A stretch of DNA of 64,000 nt from Martinezella tropici (GTDB lineage: Bacteria > Pseudomonadota > Alphaproteobacteria > Rhizobiales > Rhizobiaceae). Numbering within the stretch: the stretch's first letter is position 1; each line of letters opens with the position of its first letter. The translations under genes were made by a program, and so were the position numbers. Of this stretch, positions 8,835 through 20,477 are shown in pieces. The notes under the pieces were generated by a model that was not told the origin of the DNA, did not search any database, and was given only the letters and a program-made list of their open reading frames with translations. The DNA lies in contig JUHI01000004.1 in NCBI GenBank assembly GCA_000799755.1, positions 124,001-188,000 on the forward strand. Reading direction: 5' to 3'.

Positions 8835-9998
8835 ATGCAGCCCATGCCAGATTATTCGATCAGCGTCTGCGAACAGCTGAAGGCGCTGACGGCGTCCGGG
8901 TCCCTCCAGGTGGATTCGGCGCAGATGGATGTGGCGAAAATGCTGGACCGCGTGCTTGCCGATCTCAAGCGAAGGAAGCCGGCCGCGAAATCCAGCGCGC
9001 TCGGCTGGATGTTCGCCGCGCGTAAGAAGCCCGCCGAGACGACAAAGGGCCTCTATATTCACGGCAGCGTTGGTCGCGGCAAGACCATGTTGATGGACAT
9101 GTTCTTCTCCATGGCGCCTTGCCAGAAGAAGCGCCGGGCGCATTTCTTCGAGTTCATGACCGATGTGCACAATCGCATTGCGGCGCAGCGGCTGAAATTC
9201 AAGAACGGTGAAACCAAGCAGGCCGACCCGATACCGCCTGTCGCCGCCGATCTCTATGCCGAGGCCGAGTTGCTGTGCTTCGACGAATTCACCGTCACCG
9301 ATATCGCCGATGCGATGATCCTGTCGCGGCTGTTTTCCGAGTTGTTCTCGCTCGGTTGCGTGCTGATCGCCACGTCGAATGTCGAGCCGGACAATCTCTA
9401 TCGCGACGGGCTCAATCGCGGCCTCTTCCTGCCTTTCATCGATCTCCTGAAGAAGCATGTCGATGTGGTGACGCTGGATTCGCCGACCGACTACCGCATG
9501 GAGAAGCTGAACAGCCAGCCCGTCTATCTCTCGCCGCTCGACCAGCGTGCCGAGATGGCGATGGACGCCTCCTGGATGCAGGCGCTGCACGGGCGCAAGG
9601 CGCAGCCGATGGAGATCCCGATGAAGGGACGCTCCATCCATGTGCCGCTGGCCGTCGATCGCATGGCGCGTTTTTCCTTCGCCGATCTTTGCGAGGCTCC
9701 GCTCGGGCCCGCCGATTTCCTCGCGATTGCCGAACGCTTCGATACGATCTTCCTCGATCGTGTGCCGAAGCTCGGTCCGGACAAGCGCAACCCCACGAAG
9801 CGTTTCATCATTCTCATCGACACGCTCTACGATCATAACATCCGTCTTTACGTGTCCGCCGCCGCCATGCCGGAGGATCTTCTGGAGGAGCGGCGCGGGA
9901 CGGAGGGCTTCGAATTCGACCGCACGGCATCGCGGCTCTTCGAGATGCGCAGCGCCGAATATCTCGCCCAGACTCCGGCCAGGCGCGCTGCCGAGTAA
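8835..9998 (+). CDS. zapE: ZapE/AFG1-like AAA ATPase
   Basis: About 387 aa from ATG 8835 (MQPMPDYS), preceded by AGGCGGA; an upstream in-frame ATG at 8802 is less likely. Seen: Walker A GSVGRGKT at 77-84 with GLYIHG before it, PVAADLYAEAELLCFDEFTVTD as Walker B, and RDGLNRGLFLPFIDLL and RTASRLFEMRSAEYL toward the end, all typical of the AFG1/ZapE family. ZapE is linked to Z-ring constriction in gammaproteobacteria, and AFG1 to mitochondrial protein quality control. The precise role in rhizobia is inferred. Its place just upstream of mdh is usual in Rhizobiales. Confidence 0.92.
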   Translation: MQPMPDYSISVCEQLKALTASGSLQVDSAQMDVAKMLDRVLADLKRRKPAAKSSALGWMFAARKKPAETTKGLYIHGSVGRGKTMLMDMFFSMAPCQKKRRAHFFEFMTDVHNRIAAQRLKFKNGETKQADPIPPVAADLYAEAELLCFDEFTVTDIADAMILSRLFSELFSLGCVLIATSNVEPDNLYRDGLNRGLFLPFIDLLKKHVDVVTLDSPTDYRMEKLNSQPVYLSPLDQRAEMAMDASWMQALHGRKAQPMEIPMKGRSIHVPLAVDRMARFSFADLCEAPLGPADFLAIAERFDTIFLDRVPKLGPDKRNPTKRFIILIDTLYDHNIRLYVSAAAMPEDLLEERRGTEGFEFDRTASRLFEMRSAEYLAQTPARRAAE

Positions 9999-10017
9999 CA
10001 ATTCGGTGACAGACTAT

Positions 10018-10033
10018 CTTACGTTTACGTAAG
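10018..10033. promoter_or_regulatory. 16-bp perfect palindrome between zapE and mdh
   Basis: CTTACGT-TT-ACGTAAG is a perfect inverted repeat 20 bp after the zapE stop and about 145 bp before mdh, followed by AGTTTTTCG. The 2-nt spacer is too tight for a good RNA hairpin, so a protein-binding site is likelier than a terminator. The TTACGT/ACGTAA arms recall operators of MerR-family regulators such as LiuR. That assignment is tentative. Confidence 0.5.
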
Positions 10034-10076
10034 AGTTTTTCGATCTAACCGATTGAAATTCCTGATCCAAAAATAA

Positions 10077-11141
<1,065 letters not shown>

Positions 11142-11168
11142 TCTAGCCGTTATAACAGGGATAGACCC

Positions 11169-12362
<1,194 letters not shown>

Positions 12363-12367
12363 TCGGG

Positions 12368-12859
12368 ATGGCTGCTTCCTTCGCTCCAACGGCTGATCAT
12401 CTTCGCCTCGGTGCCTTTGCTGGCACCTGGGAAGGGGAAGAGCATGTCGCGGCTTCGGCCTGGACGAAGGAAGGCACGGCAACCGCGCGCCTCACGGCCG
12501 AGTGTCTGTTCGGCGGATTTTTCGTCGAACAGCGCTACGTGCAGACGCGGGACGGCAGCACGTCGTTCGAAGCCAGGAACATTCTCGGTTTCGACGCCGC
12601 TGACCAGTCTTACAAGCTCTATCAGTTCGATACGGTCGGTTTCGTGCCCGCCGCGCCGGCCTCCGGTGAATGGATCGACGGCAAGCTTGTCCTGACCAAG
12701 GTTTCGCCGCGCGGCGCGCAGCGCACTCTCTTTCAGTTCGAAAATGAAGACTGCTACTGCATGGGCGTCACTTTTGCGCCCGCCGGCAGCGATACATGGC
12801 AGGAGGTCGTCAGCGGCTTATATCGTCGCGTCGCCTCCGCGTCTTCCAACCTCTCGTAA
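12368..12859 (+). CDS. DUF1579-like protein embedded between sucC and sucD
   Basis: 163 aa, soluble, no signal peptide. Seen: [16 protein letters not shown], then [45 protein letters not shown] and [11 protein letters not shown]. This beta-rich pattern matches the DUF1579 group (calycin-like, function unknown). It starts 5 bp after sucC and ends 12 bp before sucD, so it is almost certainly cotranscribed and coordinately expressed with succinyl-CoA synthetase. Whether it acts on the enzyme or is a passenger cannot be told. Codon use resembles the neighbours, though less strongly biased. Confidence 0.75.
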   Translation: MAASFAPTADHLRLGAFAGTWEGEEHVAASAWTKEGTATARLTAECLFGGFFVEQRYVQTRDGSTSFEARNILGFDAADQSYKLYQFDTVGFVPAAPASGEWIDGKLVLTKVSPRGAQRTLFQFENEDCYCMGVTFAPAGSDTWQEVVSGLYRRVASASSNLS

Positions 12860-12871
12860 CAAAGGCCTCGC

Positions 12872-13774
12872 ATGTCTATTCTCATCAACAAAGACACCAA
12901 GGTTCTGGTTCAGGGCCTGACCGGCAAGACCGGTACCTTCCACACCGAACAGGCGCTTGCCTATCACGGCACGAAGATGGTCGGCGGTATCCACCCCTCC
13001 AAGGGCGGTGAAACCTGGACCGGCAAGGACGGCGAAAAGCTGCCGATCTTCAAGTCCGTCGCCGAAGGCAAGGACGCAACCGGCGCCAATGCTTCGGTCA
13101 TCTACGTACCGCCGGCAGGTGCCGCGGCTGCAATCCTCGAAGCGATCGACGCCGAGATCCCGCTGATCGTCTGCATCACGGAAGGCATTCCGGTTGCCGA
13201 CATGGTCAAGGTCAAGGACCGTCTGATCAAGTCTAAGTCGCGCCTGATCGGACCGAACTGCCCGGGCGTTCTGACCCCGAACGAATGCAAGATCGGCATC
13301 ATGCCGGGCTCCATCTTCAAGAAGGGCTCCGTCGGCGTTCTCTCGCGTTCCGGCACGCTGACCTATGAAGCCGTGTTCCAGACCACCAACGAAGGTCTCG
13401 GCCAGACCACGGCTGTCGGCATCGGCGGCGACCCGGTCAAGGGCACCGAGTTCATCGACATCCTGGAAATGTTCCTCGCGGACGACGAAACCAAGTCGAT
13501 CATCATGATCGGCGAAATCGGCGGTTCGGCTGAAGAAGACGCCGCACAGTTCCTCAAGGACGAAGCCAAGAAGGGCCGCAAGAAGCCGATGGTCGGCTTC
13601 ATCGCCGGCCGCACGGCACCTCCCGGCCGCACCATGGGCCATGCCGGCGCCGTGATTTCCGGTGGCAAGGGCGGCGCGGAAGACAAGATTGCAGCGATGG
13701 AATCGGCAGGCATTCGCGTGTCGCCGTCGCCGGCGCGTCTCGGCAAGACGCTGGTGGAAGTCCTGAAGGGCTGA
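12872..13774 (+). CDS. sucD: Succinyl-CoA synthetase alpha subunit
   Basis: 300 aa. Binds CoA and carries the phosphohistidine intermediate. Seen: [21 protein letters not shown], CoA-binding [18 protein letters not shown] and [42 protein letters not shown] and the active-site [17 protein letters not shown] with the phosphorylated His near 246 follow. Full length. Separated from sucC by the DUF1579 gene. A hairpin follows the stop before sucA. Confidence 0.98.
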   Translation: MSILINKDTKVLVQGLTGKTGTFHTEQALAYHGTKMVGGIHPSKGGETWTGKDGEKLPIFKSVAEGKDATGANASVIYVPPAGAAAAILEAIDAEIPLIVCITEGIPVADMVKVKDRLIKSKSRLIGPNCPGVLTPNECKIGIMPGSIFKKGSVGVLSRSGTLTYEAVFQTTNEGLGQTTAVGIGGDPVKGTEFIDILEMFLADDETKSIIMIGEIGGSAEEDAAQFLKDEAKKGRKKPMVGFIAGRTAPPGRTMGHAGAVISGGKGGAEDKIAAMESAGIRVSPSPARLGKTLVEVLKG

Positions 13775-13791
13775 GCCTACCTATAGCAAGG

Positions 13792-13825
13792 CCGGACGGG
13801 GCGGCATCAGCCTTGTCCCGTCCGG
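13792..13825 (+). terminator. GC-rich hairpin between sucD and sucA
   Basis: CCGGACGGG (13792-13800) pairs perfectly with CCCGTCCGG (13817-13825). The 16-nt spacer can form an inner GGC-ATCA-GCC helix, and TTTCG follows. It lies 17 bp after the sucD stop in a 175-bp gap. Strong stem but a short T run: it may partially terminate transcription and set sucAB expression relative to mdh-sucCD, or protect the upstream mRNA. Confidence 0.6.
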
Positions 13826-13949
13826 TTTCGACATTCGCAAGTGCATGCATGCGGCCTTGACGGCTGCGAACGAAATACGGTCGCCGGGGACCCGAAAACC
13901 GGCAATGCAAACAAGTTGGGAGACGGGCGAGAGCGCCCGCAGATTCACC

Positions 13950-16934
13950 ATGGCAAGGCAAGAAGCCAACGAGCAATTTCAGATCACCTCGTTCCTGGAT
14001 GGCGCCAACGCTGCCTATATCGAGCAGCTCTACGCCCGCTACGAGGACGATCCTTCATCGGTTTCCGACGAATGGCGGTCTTTCTTCAAGGCGCTCGAGG
14101 ATAGCCCCGACGATGTGAAGAGGGCGGCCAAGGGCGCCTCCTGGCAGCGCAAGAACTGGCCGATCCCGGCAAAGGGCGACCTCGTCTCGGCGCTCGACGG
14201 CGACTGGGGCGTTGTCGAAAAGGTCATCGAAACCAAGCTGAAGGCCAAGGCCGAAACCACCGGCGCGCCGGCCGACACGACCGACGTCCTGCGGGCGACG
14301 CGCGACAGCGTTCGCGCCATCATGATGATCCGCGCCTATCGCATGCGCGGCCACCTGCATGCCAAGCTCGATCCGCTCGGCATCGCCGCTCCGGTCGAAG
14401 ACTACAAGGAACTGTCGCCGGAAGCCTACGGCTTCACCGAGGCCGACCTCGACCGCAAGATCTTCATCGACAACGTGCTCGGCCTCGAATACGCGACTGT
14501 TCGCGAGATGATCGAGATTCTCGAGCGCACCTACTGCTCCACCCTCGGCGTCGAATTCATGCACATCTCCAACCCGGAGGAAAAGGCATGGATTCAGGAA
14601 CGCATCGAAGGTCCGGACAAGGGCATCGCCTTCAATCCGGAGCGGAAGAAGGCCATCCTCCAGAAGGTTATCGAAGCCGAAGGCTATGAGCAGTTCCTTG
14701 ACGTCAAGTTCAAGGGCACCAAGCGTTTCGGCCTCGACGGTGGTGAATCGCTGATCCCTGCGCTCGAACAGATCCTGAAGAGCGGCAGCCAGCTCGGTCT
14801 TCGCGAAGCCGTGTTCGGCATGGCCCATCGCGGCCGTCTGAACGTGCTTTCGCAGGTCATGGGCAAGCCGCATCGCGCCATCTTCCACGAGTTCAAGGGC
14901 GGCTCCTATGCGCCTGACGAAGTCGAAGGTTCGGGCGACGTGAAGTACCATCTCGGCGCCTCTTCGGACCGCGATTTCGACGGCTCCAAGGTGCACGTTT
15001 CGCTGACGGCAAATCCGTCGCATCTGGAAATCGTCAACCCGGTCGTCATGGGCAAGGTCCGCGCCAAGCAGGACATGGGCGCCACGCAGTGGGACGGCGA
15101 TATCATCCCGCTGTCCGAACGCGCCAAGGTCGTGCCGCTGCTCATCCATGGCGACGCGGCTTTCGCAGGCCAGGGCGTCGTTGCCGAAATCCTCGGCCTC
15201 TCCGGTCTGCGCGGCCACCGCGTTGCCGGCACGATGCACGTCATCATCAACAACCAGATCGGTTTCACCACCAATCCGGCCTTCTCGCGTTCGTCGCCCT
15301 ATCCGTCCGACGTCGCCAAGATGATTGAAGCGCCGATCTTTCACGTCAACGGCGACGATCCGGAAGCGGTCGTCTATGCGGCGAAGATCGCGACTGAATT
15401 CCGCATGAAGTTCCACAAGCCTGTGGTCCTCGACATGTTCTGCTACCGTCGTTACGGTCACAATGAAGGCGATGAACCGTCCTTCACGCAGCCGAACATG
15501 TACAAGGTCATCCGCGCGCACAGCACAGTCCTGCAGATCTACTCGCAGCGGCTGGTTAGCGAAGGCGTGCTGACCGAAGGCGAAGTCGAGAAGATGAAGG
15601 CCGACTGGCGCGCGCATCTCGAGCAGGAGTTCGAGGCCGGCCAACACTACAAGCCGAACAAGGCCGACTGGCTTGACGGCGAATGGTCCGGCCTGCACAC
15701 GGCCGACAATGCCGACGAGCAGCGCCGCGGCAAGACCGCGGTGCCGATGAAGTCGCTGAAGGAAATCGGCCGCAAGCTGTCGGAAATTCCTGCCGGCTTC
15801 CACGCGCACCGCACCATTCAGCGCTTCATGGAAAACCGCGCCAACATGGTGCAGACGGGCGAGGGCATCGACTGGGCCATGGCGGAAGCCCTGGCATTCG
15901 GTTCGCTGGTTCTCGACGGCCACAAGATCCGCCTGTCCGGTCAGGATTGCGAGCGCGGCACCTTCTCGCAGCGTCATTCGGTTCTCTACGATCAGGAGAC
16001 CGAAGAGCGCTACATCCCGCTTGCGAACCTCTCGCCGACCCAGGCACGTTACGAAGTCATCAATTCGATGCTCTCGGAAGAAGCGGTTCTCGGCTTCGAA
16101 TACGGTTATTCGCTGGCCCGTCCGAACGCGCTGACCCTCTGGGAAGCCCAGTTCGGCGACTTCGCCAACGGTGCGCAGGTCGTCTTCGACCAGTTCATCT
16201 CGTCGGGCGAACGCAAGTGGCTGCGCATGTCCGGCCTCGTCTGCCTGCTGCCGCATGGCTACGAAGGTCAGGGTCCGGAGCACTCCTCCGCCCGCCTCGA
16301 ACGCTATCTGCAGCTCTGCGCTGAAGACAACATGCAGGTCGCCAACGTCACGACGCCGGCGAACTATTTCCACATCTTGCGCCGTCAGCTGAAGCGTGAC
16401 TTCCGCAAGCCGCTGATCCTGATGACGCCGAAGTCGCTGCTGCGCCACAAGCGCGCTGTGTCGACGTTGGCGGAGATGGCGGGCGAAAGCTCGTTCCATC
16501 GCCTGCTGTGGGACGACGCCGAACTGCTCAAGGACAGCCCGATCAAGCTGCAGAAGGACAACAAGATCCGTCGCGTCGTCATCTGCTCGGGCAAGGTCTA
16601 TTACGATCTTCTGGAAGAGCGCGAGAAGCGCGGCATCGACGATATCTACCTGCTGCGCATCGAACAGCTCTATCCGTTCCCGGCCAAGGCGCTCATCAAC
16701 GAGCTCAGCCGCTTCCGCAATGCGGAGATGGTCTGGTGCCAGGAAGAGCCGAAGAACATGGGCGCATGGTCCTTCATCGATCCGTACCTGGAATGGGTGC
16801 TTGCCCATATCGATGCCAAGTACCAGCGCGTTCGCTACACCGGCCGTCCGGCCGCCGCCTCTCCGGCGACGGGCCTGATGTCCAAGCATCTGTCGCAGCT
16901 TGCGGCGTTCCTCGAGGACGCGCTCGGCGGTTGA
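13950..16934 (+). CDS. sucA: 2-oxoglutarate dehydrogenase E1 component
   Basis: 994 aa from ATG 13950 (MARQEANEQFQITSFLDGANAAYIEQLYARY). In-frame codons upstream give a longer frame, but the family N-terminus (FLxGANAxYIExLY) places the start here. It decarboxylates 2-oxoglutarate with thiamine diphosphate. Seen: GMAHRGRLNVL, HGDAAFAGQGVVAE and NNQIGFTT (ThDP and Mg binding), RYGHNEGDEPSFTQP, GTFSQRHSVL, LPHGYEGQGPEHSSARLERYLQ and VWCQEEPKNMGAW. Complete length. Followed by a 246-bp gap before sucB. Confidence 0.97.
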   Translation: MARQEANEQFQITSFLDGANAAYIEQLYARYEDDPSSVSDEWRSFFKALEDSPDDVKRAAKGASWQRKNWPIPAKGDLVSALDGDWGVVEKVIETKLKAKAETTGAPADTTDVLRATRDSVRAIMMIRAYRMRGHLHAKLDPLGIAAPVEDYKELSPEAYGFTEADLDRKIFIDNVLGLEYATVREMIEILERTYCSTLGVEFMHISNPEEKAWIQERIEGPDKGIAFNPERKKAILQKVIEAEGYEQFLDVKFKGTKRFGLDGGESLIPALEQILKSGSQLGLREAVFGMAHRGRLNVLSQVMGKPHRAIFHEFKGGSYAPDEVEGSGDVKYHLGASSDRDFDGSKVHVSLTANPSHLEIVNPVVMGKVRAKQDMGATQWDGDIIPLSERAKVVPLLIHGDAAFAGQGVVAEILGLSGLRGHRVAGTMHVIINNQIGFTTNPAFSRSSPYPSDVAKMIEAPIFHVNGDDPEAVVYAAKIATEFRMKFHKPVVLDMFCYRRYGHNEGDEPSFTQPNMYKVIRAHSTVLQIYSQRLVSEGVLTEGEVEKMKADWRAHLEQEFEAGQHYKPNKADWLDGEWSGLHTADNADEQRRGKTAVPMKSLKEIGRKLSEIPAGFHAHRTIQRFMENRANMVQTGEGIDWAMAEALAFGSLVLDGHKIRLSGQDCERGTFSQRHSVLYDQETEERYIPLANLSPTQARYEVINSMLSEEAVLGFEYGYSLARPNALTLWEAQFGDFANGAQVVFDQFISSGERKWLRMSGLVCLLPHGYEGQGPEHSSARLERYLQLCAEDNMQVANVTTPANYFHILRRQLKRDFRKPLILMTPKSLLRHKRAVSTLAEMAGESSFHRLLWDDAELLKDSPIKLQKDNKIRRVVICSGKVYYDLLEEREKRGIDDIYLLRIEQLYPFPAKALINELSRFRNAEMVWCQEEPKNMGAWSFIDPYLEWVLAHIDAKYQRVRYTGRPAAASPATGLMSKHLSQLAAFLEDALGG

Positions 16935-17180
16935 GGGGTTGCGCGATGACGCGTTTTCGTTTGAAAATCGCGGCGTCGCGCCCCAGCCTTCCGCATGATG
17001 CGACGGGGGAGAACATGGCCGCCATGCAGCAACATGCCGCCTATCGCCGCAATCAGGCAAATGCCCGGTCGACCGCCATGGTCGTTCGGGCGCTTGCGCC
17101 GCGGCGCATCACCCGTCCCCCGGCCGTCTGTCGCCGGAATTCCATCCAACTCATAAAGACGAAAAATCAGGATTTGAACA

Positions 17181-18419
17181 ATGGCCACTGAAATCCGCGT
17201 TCCTACCCTCGGCGAATCCGTCAGCGAAGCGACCGTCGGTACATGGTTCAAGAAGGTCGGCGACGCCATCAAGGCCGATGAGCCGCTTCTCGAACTTGAA
17301 ACCGACAAGGTGACGATCGAAGTTCCGGCGCCGAGCGCCGGCACGCTTTCCGAAATCGTTGCCCAGGCCGGCGAAACCGTAGGCCTCGGTGCGCTGCTCG
17401 GCCAGATTTCTGCTGGCAACGGCGCTGCCGCCGCTCCGGCACAGGCTGCCGCACCTGCTGCTGCTCCGGCCCCTGCCGCTGCTGCACCGGTTGCCGCCCC
17501 CGCCGTTTCCGCTCCGGCTTCCTCGATGCCGCCAGCACCGGCTGCCGGTAAGCTGCTTGCCGAAAACAATCTCTCTGCCGATCAGGTCGAAGGCAGCGGC
17601 AAGCGCGGCCAGGTTCTGAAGGGCGATGTGATCGCCGCCGTCGCCAAGGCTGCTTCGGCTCCTGCCGCCGTACCTGCCGCCCCCGTTGCTGCTCGCGCCC
17701 CGACCGCCGTCGAGGACGTCAGCCGCGAAGAGCGCGTGAAGATGACGCGTCTGCGCCAGACGATTGCCCGCCGCCTCAAGGATGCGCAGAACACCGCCGC
17801 CATGCTTACCACCTATAACGAGGTGGACATGAAGGCCGTCATGGACCTGCGCAACAAGTACAAGGACGTCTTCGAGAAGAAGCATGGCGTGAAGCTCGGC
17901 TTCATGGGCTTCTTCACCAAGGCCGTCACCCACGCGCTGAAGGAACTCCCGGCCGTCAACGCCGAGATCGACGGCACCGACATCGTCTACAAGAACTACT
18001 GCCACATCGGCATGGCCGTCGGCACCGACAAGGGCCTCGTCGTTCCGGTGATCCGCGATGCCGACCAGATGTCGATCGCCGAAGTCGAGAAGGAGCTTGG
18101 CCGTCTGGCGAAGGCTGCTCGCGACGGCACGCTGTCGATGGCCGACATGCAGGGCGGCACCTTCACCATCACCAATGGTGGTGTCTACGGTTCGCTGATG
18201 TCCTCGCCGATCCTGAACGCGCCGCAGTCGGGCATTCTCGGCATGCACAAGATCCAGGAGCGTCCGGTCGCCATCGGCGGTCAGGTCGTCATCCGTCCGA
18301 TGATGTATCTGGCGCTCTCCTACGACCACCGTATGGTCGACGGCAAGGAAGCCGTTACCTTCCTCGTCCGCGTCAAGGAAAGCCTGGAAGATCCGGAACG
18401 TCTCGTTCTCGATCTCTAA
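17181..18419 (+). CDS. sucB: Dihydrolipoyllysine succinyltransferase, E2 of 2-oxoglutarate dehydrogenase
   Basis: 412 aa. Domains in order: one lipoyl domain (about 1-77) with lipoylated Lys43 in [14 protein letters not shown], and an Ala/Pro-rich flexible linker. A peripheral-subunit-binding domain ([29 protein letters not shown], shown in parts) and a second Ala/Pro linker follow, then the catalytic domain ending with [13 protein letters not shown] (His-x3-Asp). The single lipoyl domain and short catalytic domain are as expected for a succinyltransferase. The 246-bp gap before it contains no ORF I can support. The next TCA gene, lpdA, is displaced by four unrelated genes. Confidence 0.97.
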   Translation: MATEIRVPTLGESVSEATVGTWFKKVGDAIKADEPLLELETDKVTIEVPAPSAGTLSEIVAQAGETVGLGALLGQISAGNGAAAAPAQAAAPAAAPAPAAAAPVAAPAVSAPASSMPPAPAAGKLLAENNLSADQVEGSGKRGQVLKGDVIAAVAKAASAPAAVPAAPVAARAPTAVEDVSREERVKMTRLRQTIARRLKDAQNTAAMLTTYNEVDMKAVMDLRNKYKDVFEKKHGVKLGFMGFFTKAVTHALKELPAVNAEIDGTDIVYKNYCHIGMAVGTDKGLVVPVIRDADQMSIAEVEKELGRLAKAARDGTLSMADMQGGTFTITNGGVYGSLMSSPILNAPQSGILGMHKIQERPVAIGGQVVIRPMMYLALSYDHRMVDGKEAVTFLVRVKESLEDPERLVLDL

Positions 18420-18434
18420 GGGGAGCGTTGGATC

Positions 18435-19184
18435 ATGTCGACATGGCCCATGCGGACGCTGCGCGGATTGTTGTGCGCCGTCGCCGCATGGGTGCCATCG
18501 TCCGCCGGCGCGGCCGAGCTCGACATTTCCAAACTCAGCAGCAATCTCGATCTGGCGTCGCTCGGCGACGCCGATCTCGCCTCCCGCTCGATCAATGTTC
18601 TTCGCATCGGCAAGGTCGAGCTGACCTCGGGGCGCATCGTCGCCAGCGATCCGCTCGTCGGGCCTGACCGGGCGGCATTTACCCGCATCGTTTCTCCCGG
18701 CGATTATCCCGTCACGCTCTATCAAGCCTTTGGCCGCATCGCCGCGGCCAGCATGCGTTTTGCCGAGGGCAAGCCCGCGCGCTGGGAGCTGGCCGTGGTC
18801 CCCGGCCAGGATATCAATTCGCTGAAAAATGATGAGTTCTTCGGCTATCCGGTCGACGCTGGTCTTGGCTGTTACATGGACGCCGAAACCTATGCGCTGA
18901 TCCAGGAACGCGAAAAGCAGGTTCAGGCGGATAAGGCGACGTCGGATATCAATTATTACGATGATGTTCTGGCGTCCGAACTGCAGCCCAACAATGACGA
19001 CTACGCCATGCACAGGCCGATATCGGGCAAGCGCGGCAATGTCGCGGTTTTCTCAAGCGGCTGGGGCGATGGCTTCTATCCGGTGTTCTGGGGGCTCGAT
19101 GCGGGTGGACGGCCGCTCGTTCTGTTCACCGATTTCGGCGTCATGGAAAATGCCGACGGCCGGCGCGAGCCGGGAGGGCAATGA
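18435..19184 (+). CDS. Exported DUF4241-like protein
   Basis: 249 aa. A signal peptide is visible (MSTWPMRTLRGLLCAVAAW then SSAGAAE as probable cleavage), so the protein is probably periplasmic. The C-terminal half has ISGKRGNVAVFSSGWGDGFYPVFWGLDAGG followed by LVLFTDF (split here), the signature I associate with DUF4241, a family of unknown function. A central segment YPVDAGLGCYMDAETYALI is also characteristic. It begins 15 bp after sucB and overlaps the next gene by 4 bp, so it is probably cotranscribed with sucAB. Function unknown. Confidence 0.72.
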   Translation: MSTWPMRTLRGLLCAVAAWVPSSAGAAELDISKLSSNLDLASLGDADLASRSINVLRIGKVELTSGRIVASDPLVGPDRAAFTRIVSPGDYPVTLYQAFGRIAAASMRFAEGKPARWELAVVPGQDINSLKNDEFFGYPVDAGLGCYMDAETYALIQEREKQVQADKATSDINYYDDVLASELQPNNDDYAMHRPISGKRGNVAVFSSGWGDGFYPVFWGLDAGGRPLVLFTDFGVMENADGRREPGGQ

Positions 19185-19708
19185 CGATGCCGGCGATCAA
19201 TACGAGGACACGGTTGGCGTCGATGCCCTGGGTGGTGCTGGCCTTTGCCGTTAATCCCTTGCCTGCATTTGCCGAAGAATGCGTGCAGGAAAAGGCTGTC
19301 TACGTTGATATGGACAATGCCTATGAGCTGCGCTTCGAGCCCATGGGTTCGGAATCATCCGTCAGCAACAAGTTCAAGCTTGCAGTGCGCAATACCGCCA
19401 TCGTGGCAGAAGGCATCGTCATGCACGGTGACGATCAGCCGGGCGCCGATGGCCGGATCATGTTCGAATGCCCGGAGGGCGATGTGACGGGCGCAGATCT
19501 CAGAGCCTGCACCGTCTGGCAAGGCATGATCTATGCCTCCGATCTCAAGGGCCATATCCGCGCCTTGCCGGGGGAAGGCCAGAGCGCGGCCGACCGGCTG
19601 TTTCTTCCGGCGCTCGGCCCTTCGATCCAGAAGTCGTCGCTATGGGGCAAGGGCAAAGCGACGGTCGCCCCCTGGGATGTCCTTAGTCTGAAAGGATGCA
19701 ATCAATGA
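19181..19708 (+). CDS. Exported protein of unknown function
   Basis: 175 aa, start ATG overlapping the previous stop by 4 bp (ATGA), with a second in-frame ATG two codons later. The first ~32 residues look like a signal peptide (hydrophobic WVVLAFAVNPLPAFAEE, cleavage after AFA). The mature region contains four Cys (near the N-terminus, FECPEG, LRACTVW and the final GCNQ), which could form two disulfides in the periplasm. No named domain recognised. The overlap on both sides (ATGA with the DUF4241 gene and with the SDR gene) argues that the three are a translationally coupled unit. Confidence 0.68.
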   Translation: MTMPAINTRTRLASMPWVVLAFAVNPLPAFAEECVQEKAVYVDMDNAYELRFEPMGSESSVSNKFKLAVRNTAIVAEGIVMHGDDQPGADGRIMFECPEGDVTGADLRACTVWQGMIYASDLKGHIRALPGEGQSAADRLFLPALGPSIQKSSLWGKGKATVAPWDVLSLKGCNQ

Positions 19709-20460
19709 TCGATGAGACACCGGTTCTTCTCGTGACCGGCGGCAGCCGCGGCATTGGTGCGGCTGTTTGCCTGGCGGCCGCCCAGCATGGCTGGGCCGTG
19801 GCGGTCAACTACGCGTCCAACAAGGATGCGGCCGAGGCCGTGGTGGGGACGATCGTTGACGCCGGCGGCAAAGCGATTGCGATCGCCGGCGATGTCGGCA
19901 AAGCCAAGGATATCACCGCCATGTTCGCCAAGGTCGATGCGCATTTCGGCCGCATCGACGGGCTCGTCAACAATGCCGGCATCGTCGATACCATCCAGCG
20001 GTTGGACCAGATGACGCCCGAGCGCATCGAGCGTATGTTCCGCATCAACGTCACCGGTTCGATGCTCGCCGCGGCGGAAGCCGTGCGGCGGATGTCGACG
20101 CGGCATGGCGGCAAGGGCGGGGTGATCGTCAATGTCTCCTCCATGGCTGCCGTGCTCGGCGGCGGCGGACAATATGTCGATTATGCCGCGTCCAAGGCCG
20201 CCATCGATACGTTCACAGTCGGCCTTGCGCGCGAGGTGGCGGCGGAGGGCATCCGCGTCAATGCTGTGCGGCCCGGCATCATCGACACAGATATTCATGC
20301 CGCTGCCGGCCTGCCGGATCGTGCCCGTGATATCGCGCCGCAATTGCCGATGAAGCGAGCGGGAACCTCCGACGAGGTCGCGGATGCCATCCTCTACCTG
20401 CTAAGCCCGCACGCATCCTATATAACGGGTGCCCTGCTCGACGTGAGCGGCGGACGTTGA
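19705..20460 (+). CDS. Short-chain dehydrogenase/reductase
   Basis: About 251 aa from ATG 19705, which overlaps the previous stop (ATGA); an alternative ATG at 19696 adds three residues. Seen: TGGSRGIGAAVCLAA for NADP binding near the N-terminus, NNAGIVD, NVSSMAAVLGGGGQYVDYAASKAA with catalytic Ser, Tyr-x3-Lys, and VRPGIIDTDIHA with SPHASYITGALLDVSGGR at the C-terminus. A classical SDR similar to sugar/3-oxoacyl reductases. Substrate not predictable. Confidence 0.9.
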   Translation: MIDETPVLLVTGGSRGIGAAVCLAAAQHGWAVAVNYASNKDAAEAVVGTIVDAGGKAIAIAGDVGKAKDITAMFAKVDAHFGRIDGLVNNAGIVDTIQRLDQMTPERIERMFRINVTGSMLAAAEAVRRMSTRHGGKGGVIVNVSSMAAVLGGGGQYVDYAASKAAIDTFTVGLAREVAAEGIRVNAVRPGIIDTDIHAAAGLPDRARDIAPQLPMKRAGTSDEVADAILYLLSPHASYITGALLDVSGGR

Positions 20461-20477
20461 TCGGAAAGGGTCGATAG

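Noticed and set aside
13845..13949. N-terminal extension of sucA by 35 codons
   Set aside because: The extension overlaps the hairpin-bearing leader, has no ribosome binding site and no family similarity; homology begins at the ATG at 13950.
16946..17191. Possible 81-codon gene between sucA and sucB
   Set aside because: It has no recognisable domain, an Arg-rich composition typical of spurious frames in GC-rich DNA, and overlaps the sucB start.
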